Positions 56,001 to 64,000 of a stretch of 64,000 nt of DNA are shown one piece after another. How positions within the stretch are numbered: position 1 is the stretch's first letter; every line of letters starts with the position of its first letter. The notes beneath the pieces are model-generated. The model had not been told where the DNA came from and did not search any database. It saw nothing but the letters and a program-made list of their open reading frames with translations. Origin of the DNA: Siniperca chuatsi (lineage: Eukaryota > Chordata > Actinopteri > Centrarchiformes > Sinipercidae); the NCBI RefSeq assembly GCF_020085105.1, contig NC_058042.1:11238501-11302500 (forward strand), given 5' to 3'. The translations under genes and the position numbers were made by a program.

Positions 56001-56817
56001 TTCAATGACCAAATGTGTGGCATGTGTAGCTTTTTAGACTAAGTTTGATTCAATACATTAAAAAAAAATTCCAGACAAAACAATAACTAGCACTCAAATT
56101 GTTATAAATAGCTATGATGATCTTAGTCTACCTAAAAGAAGAGAAAGTAACTTCAGGTCAGTTTTATAACGAAGTTGCTTCTTGAGTCAACATCCATAAG
56201 ATTACACAGGGACATTTAGATAGAGATATTTCATATTTTAGTGGAAACCAGGTGGAAATCTGTGGAAAAAAAATCACAGATCTCTGATGACAACTTAAAG
56301 TATCTACAATACAAAGCTCATGACTTTATTTGTGTTTTGATACACTTGGAATGATTTAAAAATGACAGGTGCTCCCGGGTGCTATAGTGAAATATAAAAC
56401 AGGCGCTCTGGGGTGCTATGGAGTGTAGAGGGAAATAAAAGCCTCTTGTGTACGTGACCGGTCTCTTGAGAGAGCTTAAGCCAGCTCACAGCGGAGCCTG
56501 TAAGCGTGACTAGCCAGTTTGTGGAGCTTCTCTTCTGCGAGAACAAAAATGTGAGCTGCTGTGGCTGAGTCGCAGGCATATGGGAGACTCACCCAGCGAG
56601 TGAGTTTAGTCTCTCCCAGGCTAACTATGACTTCCTAAGTGCATGAGGTAGATGTGAATTCACACTGATGCACTGATGTAACCAATAAATGAATACTTCC
56701 AGTGACTCAAAATATTGTGCACCCAATTCCTTGTGAAGATTCCAGGGTGTCCAACAATGCCACATATAATGTCACGTAAATAGCATGGAATTTGTACACA
56801 ATGATATACATCTAATT
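53040..56817. other. Repeat-rich intergenic DNA, no gene seen
   Basis: A L2-like 3' tail (GGCGCTATATAAATAAAACT and GAATTGAATT runs) ends near 53777. A minus-strand 137-codon frame at 53091-53504 has no recognisable domain. The plus strand there, reading RVRPYEK among stops, may be an old zinc-knuckle ORF1. Bases 55140-55545 are AT-rich, and 55640-56010 repeat 49250-49670. Confidence 0.4.
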
Positions 56818-57527
56818 AGAGACCCAGCCATTTGTGGATGAGTTGTTTGAAGCTGTTAACAACAAAAGCTACCTCCTGCGGCCAGAGCAACCATCTTCTC
56901 TAGTCAAAGTTGAGAAAGATGAGCAGAAAAAAGATGAGGTAATCCTCTTATAATGTCAAGAATAGCTGACTGAAGTTCCTGAATACTGTAGTTCCATCAC
57001 ATGTGCACTTAATAGTACCAAACAATGTGGAAGACCCCTCATGTCAGTGGCCATTTTAGATAAACAACATTTATTTGAAGTTACTTTTTTCTTTGTTCAG
57101 ACAAATCGAGAAGAAGAACGGCAAGAAATTTTCTCGGCGAGTGAATCACAGCCCCCCGTAATCAAGCTCCCGCTACAGCAGAGATGGCAGGTGTGTGCAA
57201 CTGCCTGTTTCCACTTTTTCTTTTAACTTGTATTTACATTCACTAATTATCATGTCTCTGTTTACCCAAATTATTAGGAGAGGAGATGATCGTAAGAGAG
57301 ACGACCGCTCCAGGAAGAGGGATTATGACCGCAACCCTCCAGGGAGGGACTCATACCGCGATCGCTACAATCGCAGGAGAGGCCGCAGTCGCAGTTACAG
57401 TCGTAGCCGCAGCCGGAGTTGGAGCAAGGATCGCACCCGAGACCGCGACAGAGAGAGGGATAGAGATAGAGACAGGGACAGAGATAGAGATCGAGATCAC
57501 AGCAGGAGCCAGTCACACAGCAGAACT
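56818..57527 (+). pseudogene. rbm26 (fragment): Broken partial duplicate of rbm26 exons 3-5 with introns
   Basis: It matches 59708-60419 nearly base for base including both introns, so it is a tandem DNA duplication and not a retrocopy. Exon 3 copy 56820-56938 is full length. Exon 4 copy 57101-57190 is 2 nt short (AACGGCAAG versus AACGGGACAAG), a frameshift. Exon 5 copy from 57278 is cut at 57527 and ends in a stop. The acceptor before exon 3 has lost its pyrimidine tract, as the duplication begins at that AG. It lies about 1.6 kb upstream of the real rbm26 start codon. Confidence 0.93.
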
Positions 57528-57559
57528 TAGAACTGAGGTCACTAAACTGGACATTGAGC

Positions 57560-57980
57560 ATAACATCTCCGCCATAATTAATAATAATTGTGCAATATTC
57601 TGTGTACTACTCCCGTGCAATATTAGTTTTCCCATGTTAGTTTGTCTTATTTATTGTTATTGATATTATATACCTCTATTACTCTCGACAGCACATGCAC
57701 CTCCGCTTATTACTATTACTTATTACATATTTGGTTACATTGTATTTTATACTGTACTTTCATCATCAACCAGTAAATCCACTTGGTACTCGACACTTAG
57801 TTTATCTTATACTTATACCGACCTGATACTTAATTTATTTTCTGACCTGTTTTATAGTGTTTATAGTGTATCATATCGTTTTCTAGTACTTTCTCCTGTA
57901 TGCACTGACGTAAAGGCAAGCTACTGTAACAAAGAGTTTCCCTACGGGATCCATAAAATATTTCTGATTCTGATTAGATA
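57560..57980 (+). mobile_element. L2-like LINE/SINE 3' part
   Basis: Ends GATCCATAAAATATTTCTGA then TTCTGATT. It is the same family as 33420-33672 and interrupts the downstream continuation of the rbm26 duplicate. Confidence 0.6.
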
Positions 57981-58190
57981 ATACATCTATATCATGTAAT
58001 GACACTCATGTATTTCTGATTTAAATATTTCACTTATCAGTCTGATAGAAGCAGATAGTGTATATGTTGTAAATGACAGTACTGTAGGACTAAAGGTTAT
58101 AAATCTATCTATCTTTGAGCTGCTTAAGAGGAAAGTTAACAGTTATGGTTCCAAAGATCTCATGGTTTCCAGCTTTCTCCCAAAGGACCT

Positions 58191-58297
58191 GGGCCCCGTT
58201 TCTCAAAAGCATTTTAAGGCTAAGTTGATCTTAGCTCATAGACTTACAATGGGACTAAGATAATCTTAGTCTTAAAATGCTTTTGGAAAACGAGCCC
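58191..58297. mobile_element. Short palindromic MITE
   Basis: Starts GGGCCCCGTTTCTCAAAAGC and ends TTGGAAAACGAGCCC. The arms meet around CTTAGTC, a ~105-bp fold-back unit of a family frequent in fish genomes. Confidence 0.6.
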
Positions 58298-58699
58298 TGA
58301 AATGATCTTGTGCATTCAATGTACTGGTTAACATCTTGAATTGAATAAAAAACACTGATAAAAACAAAACAAAAATGTATATAATTAACTTTGATTTCTT
58401 CTTCTTATTGGTGCATGTTTATCTTTGCATTTTTATGTGACCCCTTGCTCTATAGCTTGGGCTGCAGTGAAAATACAGCCCTTTCCTAAATGACTCAGTC
58501 AACCAAATGTCGTGCATAGCTGTAAATGAAAAGGAATTTCGGTTCATTGTTGTTGTGTACTCAGTAAGTTTCTGATTACAAATTAGTACTGGCTTGGGGT
58601 GATGTGGGCTACTATAAATACACTTTGGGGTGATGTTGGCCACTATAAATAAACTGTCTTCTGACTATGCCTGTGTACAGTGGTACAGACAGTATGCTA

Positions 58700-59159
58700 G
58701 AAATATGCTGTACATCTCCCTCTCGCGATATTTTTCCAACGAGAACACAAGCGGAAGTAAATAATCACCATGGCATGTTAGCTAGTGAGAGAGGATAAAG
58801 TAGCAAGTTAAGCGTGGGTGCGCCTTAGGTTTGACGGATAAAAATCATTTACAACCTTCAGAGTCAGTTGGTCGAACGTTAAAATATAATAGAGTTGCCC
58901 CGTCTGCATTTCCATTATAAATGCATTACGAGAGTTGAGGAGTCGTGCAGCACGTTTGGGGCCTTCTAAACCGTCTCTGGACGTATGCTAACGTAGCTAA
59001 CTTAGCTAACGTTAACGCGGCACCACATATTAGCCAAAGACCACAGAAGTGGCTAGTTTCACCAGCTAATGTCTGCTATCCTTTTAAACAGATAAGTAAC
59101 GTCACCCCAGCTTGCGTTAACTCTGGCCGTGGTGAAGGGAAAGTTTGACTGGATCTAAA
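58700..59159 (+). promoter_or_regulatory. rbm26 5' flank and leader
   Basis: Non-coding sequence upstream of the rbm26 start codon. No TATA box is evident; repeated GCTAAC words occur at 58987-59015. Promoter location is inferred from position only. Confidence 0.4.
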
Positions 59160-62100
59160 ATGATCATTGAAAACCTTGATGCCTTGAAAACATGGCTGTC
59201 TGATACCCTCGAGCCCATGTAAGTAATGTTAACATAGCTATTAGCAACACAGCTGTCCTCACAACTTCGCTTCAGTCATTCTAGCTCAGTTTGAGTTACA
59301 CAAGCTAATGTTAGTTCAAACTAACACACATGCTACCCAGTGCAAGAGTGTAATTAATTACCGATAACGTTGTATTTTCTAGGCTATTTATCCACGCATT
59401 TATTTATTATTTATTGCGGTGTTCGTGTGTCTTATGTTTTTTTCTTCACAATTCCAGCTGTGATGCCGACCCTTCTGCCCTCGCCAAGTATGTTGTTGCT
59501 TTGGTGAAGAAAGACAAAACTGAAAAGGAACTTAAAGCCTTGTGTATAGACCAGTTGGATGTATTTCTTCAGAAAGGTAATTAATCCCCCTGCTTTATGA
59601 AAGCTTTACTTTGCGAGCCCTGTTTCATTAATTATGTGAACCAGCTTGTGTTATGGTTTATCTGTGTATTCAAATATTATCTTTAATATGCACTATTACC
59701 TTCTTTCAGAGACCCAGCCATTTGTGGATAAGCTGTTTGAAGCTGTTAACAACAAAAGCTACCTCCCGCAGCCAGAGCAACCATCTTCTCTAGTCAAAGT
59801 TGAGAAAGATGAGCAGAAAAAAGATGAGGTAATCCTCTTATAATGTCAAGAATAGCTGACTGAAGTTCCTGAATACTGTAGTTCCATCACATGTGCACTT
59901 AATAGTACCAAACAATGTGGAAGACCTCTCATGTCAGTGGCCATTTTAGATAAACAACATCTATTTGAAGTTATTTTTTTCTTTGTTCAGACAAATCGAG
60001 AAGAAGAACGGGACAAGAAATTTTCTCGGCGAGTGAATCACAGCCCCCCGCAATCAAGCTCCCGCTACAGCAGAGATGGCAGGTGTGTGCAACTGCCTGT
60101 TTCCACTTTTTCTTTTAACTTGTATTTACATTCACTAATTATCATGTCTCTGTTTACCCAAATTATTAGGAGAGGAGATGATCGTAAGAGAGACGACCGC
60201 TCCAGGAAGAGGGATTATGACCGCAACCCTCCAAGGAGGGACTCATACCGTGATCGCTACAATCGCAGGAGAGGCCGCAGTCGCAGTTACAGTCGTAGCC
60301 GCAGCCGGAGTTGGAGCAAGGATCGCACCCGAGACCGCGACAGAGAGAGGGATAGAGATAGAGACAGGGACAGAGATAGAGATCGAGATCGCAGCAGGAG
60401 CCGGTCACACAGCAGAACTCGGTCTAGAAGCAGGAGTAGAGGTAAGTACCTGATTTATGTATCTAAAATGATCTAAGGCAATCTACACATGTTTTGTAAA
60501 CTCAAAGATCTCATGGTTTCCAGATATGTGTTTGTCTAATTTAATATAGGGTGTATTGGGTTTTCTTCTGCATTAATTTAACTGTTCTTGTGTATGAATA
60601 ATATAATTTTTTTTTTAGAATTAATTACCGTATATTATGTTGTATCAGCATTGAGCCAAGCATTTGGAACTGACACATCCCAACAGTGATAGCAACGCAG
60701 ACAGCTGATTATAAGTAGACAACATAGACAAACGATGACTAGATATAAAGGAATGGATCAACCAAGGATAAAAACCATGGAAACAAGATTTACAATTTTG
60801 TAATGTGCAAGCAAGTCTAGTTTCTCACAGGTATACATGCCACAATGACAGTTAATTTACTATAATACATGGACATTCTTGTCTATTCGCAGAACGAGAG
60901 CCTGGAAAATTGAAGTATGATCATGATCGAGTGGACAGGTCAGAGAGTGGTGATGGTTATACTCCAGCAGCCCTGGTCTCCACTGCAACCACTTCACACT
61001 TCCCTGTGCCAACACTGAGCAGCACCATTACAGTTATTGCCCCCACACATCATCATAGCAACAACACCACAGAGAGTTGGTCAGACTTCCGCCCTGGGCA
61101 CCCTGTGGATCGTGCCCTTTTTAGTAGGGGGCCACCCCCTCAACAGAGGAAGCGATGCCGTGACTATGATGGTAAGGAAAGCTGATTGAACTTTTTTTTC
61201 CATTGAAAGTGTGTACATTGGTTGTTTTTAAAAATTATTATTGTTGTAGTTCTGCGAGTTTGATGTTCTACATGTCTGCTCTCTTTTCCAGAAAAGGGCT
61301 TCTGCATGAGAGGGGACATGTGTCCTTTTGACCATGGAAGTGACCCAGTTGTAGTGGAAGATGTCAATTTGCCCAGTATGCTTCCCTTCCAACCTCCACC
61401 AATCCCAGGTGTGGACCCACCACCGCCCCCAGGCCTCCCACCACCACCACCTCTCATGAACCCCCCACCTGTGAACCTACGGCCCCCTGTGCCCCCACCA
61501 GGTGCCCTCCCACCCAGCCTTCCACCTGTTGCAGGTAGGAATTCAGACATTTTTCTGAAAATCGAGGGGGGGTTTCACTGTGTAGTGCCTGATAGTTAAT
61601 AACTAACATTTTTCGAATGTTTTTTTAGGATGGATTGTCAAACTTTTTATGATTTGTTGTGTTACTATAAATATTTTATTCCGAATGGGATTAAATATAA
61701 GAGCACCCCGGAGTGGATGTGAACAATTAATCTGCTTTTCCACCACAACACTTTCAGTATAGTACCTTTGAAACCCATACCTAACTCGTACCTACACATA
61801 CCTAGACCCTAGATTGGTTTTGGTGGGGTTGTTACCAGGACTTTGGTACTTTTCCAGCAGTTTGGAAACAACAGACAAGACATTTCTTGGTCTTGAGAAG
61901 CTGCAGCATTTATTAACCGTCACACTGTAACCTACACTGTACATTTAACAACTTACTCCTAACCTTTTCCTCTGCTCTGCTCCATTCACCGTCACTTTCT
62001 GCCGCTCGCTCTTTTTCTCGCTTCTCTCTCTCTCTCACTTGTATTCAACCACACACTCGCTACACACATGTGGTTGTTTATTAACCTACAACAAGGAGAC

Positions 62101-63713
62101 AACCTTTGTTTGATAAAAGGCTGCAGGTAGCAAGATAAGACTGCAAAAGGAGTGTTTGATAAATCCTACATCACAGCAGAGATGACGAGATCCTCTCTGA
62201 CCATTCAGTGGTCTGCAGTGTTTTAACTCCACCTTTTAGTATCGGCTTAGCTCGCTCTGAGCCTCAACAAAGTGGTAATGAAAAAACGTCAAAATAACTG
62301 TTCAAATGTATAACGGACTGGGCTGCTTGGTGAAGACAAGGCTTAACAGTTGCATGCATAGAATTTTCAGAATTGCGTTGCTAGGAACAGCCTGCATCCT
62401 GTAAGCAGTTGCTATGAGTGAATAGGAAATAAACCCACATAGAATGTTTATGTTTAAAACTGTGAAATTGTCTATACAACAAAGCCTATCTGAAAGGTTA
62501 ATTTAAAAGTATCTTAAAAAACAAGGCAAGAAAATGAGTTACCTACCTGCGTAACAGTTAGAATAACTTGTTCAGCACAGGTCAGATTTACAAAATTGGT
62601 TTGACCAGTTAGTATTTTGCTTGAACTTCTCATTCTAGATTTAGTATTTTGTTTTACTGTCTGACACAGGCCCCCCTCCTCCGCTTCCTCCACTGCAACC
62701 GGCAGGCATGGACGCTCCTCCCAATTCCATCACCAGCTCTGTTCCCACCATTGTCACCTCTGGGATGCGCTCCTCACTTCCCCAGGCCTCACTGCCACTC
62801 TTCACCTCCGGTAATGGCTGTGTGTATTTTGAAGTTACAGATTTAATTTTGTTTTTATAAATCACTGTTACTGTACCTTGCCTTGCTGTTTTTATGAGTT
62901 AAAAGTGTCCTCTCTCTCCTGACCAGACAACTATGAGACAGATGTGTACAATCCTGAGGCTCCCAGCATCACCAATACCTCTAGGCCGATCTACCGCCAC
63001 CGGGTCAATGCCCAGAGACCCAACCTGATTGGCCTCACAATGGGAGAGGTGGACCAGCCACAGAGAGGTATTGTTCACATGAACTGAACCATCTGAGCTT
63101 TGAATAGATTGTCTTTAAACATGCATGTACTTTCCCTCCTACCATTAGCCTGTTGCTACTTCACAAACAAGGTGAACACCAGTATTTAGTACATGCTACT
63201 GTATTTGTGTTTTGGCCGTCTGTTTAAAAGTCCCTAGAGTTGGGATCTCCTTTTGAGCTGTGTGCTGTAGTTTCATAACTGACATGTCAGTGTTTGTCCC
63301 TCACCAGACAAGATTCCAAACAACAGTATGAGGATCGTTATGGAATCTGATTCGAGGAAGAGACCAGTTGTCTCCCATGATGGAGGCCTCCCCCCCAAGA
63401 AACCTTGGTTTGACAAGTAAGAAACCTTTTTAATGTAATATAAAAATAAGTCATAAGCTGCCTTTAAACCCATTGGTTAAGCACATTTGACGTATGTAGA
63501 TGTATGTTTAATACCATCCTCACTGAATTGTCTAATCATTTCTCTTCTCTGCTCAGACCGAACTTTAACAAACCCAACCACCAGGGCTACCACAAAAGAG
63601 CCCCATTCTTTCCTAACACCAAGCTGCTGGTTCGGCAAATTCCCCCCGAGCTTAACAACATCAGCAAACTCAATGAACATTTCAGCAAGTTTGGCACCAT
63701 CGTCAACCTACAG
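59160..63713 (+). CDS. rbm26: RNA-binding protein 26, exons 1-11, continuing past the right edge
   Basis: Exons: 59160-59218, 59458-59576, 59710-59828, 59991-60082, 60170-60441, 60893-61171, 61292-61534, 62670-62810, 62927-63067, 63308-63416, 63557-63713, all in phase (577 codons so far). Order of domains: PWI-like N-terminal fold (MIIENLDALKTWLSDTLEP), RS/RD-rich stretch in exon 5, CCCH zinc finger C-x8-C-x5-C-x3-H split over exons 6-7 (CRDYD-EKGFCMRGDMCPFDH), proline-rich runs in exon 7, then the start of the RRM (TKLLVRQIPPELNNISKLNE). RBM26 is chosen over RBM27 from the exon 1-3 and linker sequence. Known role: nuclear exosome targeting of polyadenylated RNA (PAXT-associated). The first ATG gives the family N-terminus. 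Confidence 0.95.
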
Positions 63714-64000
63714 GTCTGTCCCTATGTAGTGTGATGAAAGTCACAGCTTTGTTGGAAATAGTAGTCAATAAAATATGTAATTACTGTGTAGTGCAATCAG
63801 GGATGCAGTACAAAAGGTAATATGTGAACATGAGTGAAATTTTGTGTTGTGTTTTAGATTTAATTTAATTTCTTCAAATTTGGCACAAACATCCACTTTT
63901 CAAATGCTTTCATGCACTGGTTTTTGAAGGATCATACAGTATACACAGTTACTGTGAGAGTTTGTGATGTAAGGTGAAAGTTGCATCATAGAGTTGCTCC

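Noticed and set aside
57274-57561. Cysteine-rich minus-strand ORF (also at 60166-60408)
   Set aside because: Antisense of the RS/RD-rich exon 5 of rbm26; arginine/aspartate codons read backwards give Cys, Leu and Tyr.
61164-61550. Glycine-rich minus-strand ORF
   Set aside because: Antisense of the proline-rich exon 7 of rbm26.

Overview
The window is from the nuclear genome of a teleost fish. It holds spliced GT-AG genes with long introns. It is dense in fish-type transposable elements: Tc1, L2-like, RTE-like and R4/Rex6-like LINEs, hAT-type MITEs and Penelope-like fold-backs. The gene content is vertebrate. No tool was run: exon coordinates come from reading splice sites and checking that the phases join, and family names come from recognising protein motifs.

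Layout, left to right. (1) The 5' end of gtf2f2 (TFIIF beta) on the minus strand at 402-1297, running off the left edge. (2) A relic of ercc3 exon 6 at 1692-1918. (3) cyp27c1 copy A, plus strand, 4817-22401, nine exons and 537 aa. Its introns are swollen by a DNA transposon (intron 3), an L2-like LINE (intron 4), a tRNA-like-headed 22-bp repeat palindrome (intron 7), and a LINE/LTR chimeric tandem array (intron 8). (4) gpalpp1, minus strand, 25022-26808, seven exons and 350 aa. (5) A 734-bp head-to-head promoter region carrying a fold-back element. (6) ercc3 (XPB helicase of TFIIH), plus strand, 27543-36421, 15 exons and 782 aa. (7) cyp27c1 copy B, plus strand, 39696-49047, nine exons and 538 aa. 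(8) A repeat-filled stretch at 49048-56817. (9) A broken duplicate of rbm26 exons 3-5 at 56818-57527. (10) rbm26, plus strand, from 59160 through 11 exons to the right edge.

The main story is a segmental duplication. The block ercc3 exon 6 to cyp27c1 exists twice. The left copy kept an intact cyp27c1 and only one decayed piece of ercc3. It sits between gpalpp1 and gtf2f2, which are neighbours in the same orientation in human (13q14); ercc3-cyp27c1 is the human 2q14.3 neighbour pair. The two Cyp27c1 proteins are about 95-96% identical by my count. A 433-bp stretch with exon 2 and flanking introns is identical between the copies, which suggests gene conversion. Many insertions are in one copy only, so each copy gives the empty site for the other.

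Function. Cyp27c1 is the retinoid 3,4-desaturase that makes vitamin A2 for red-shifted vision in fish. Ercc3 and Gtf2f2 are general transcription/repair factors. Rbm26 is a CCCH/RRM nuclear RNA-decay adaptor. Gpalpp1 is poorly characterised. They do not form a pathway; they are neighbours.
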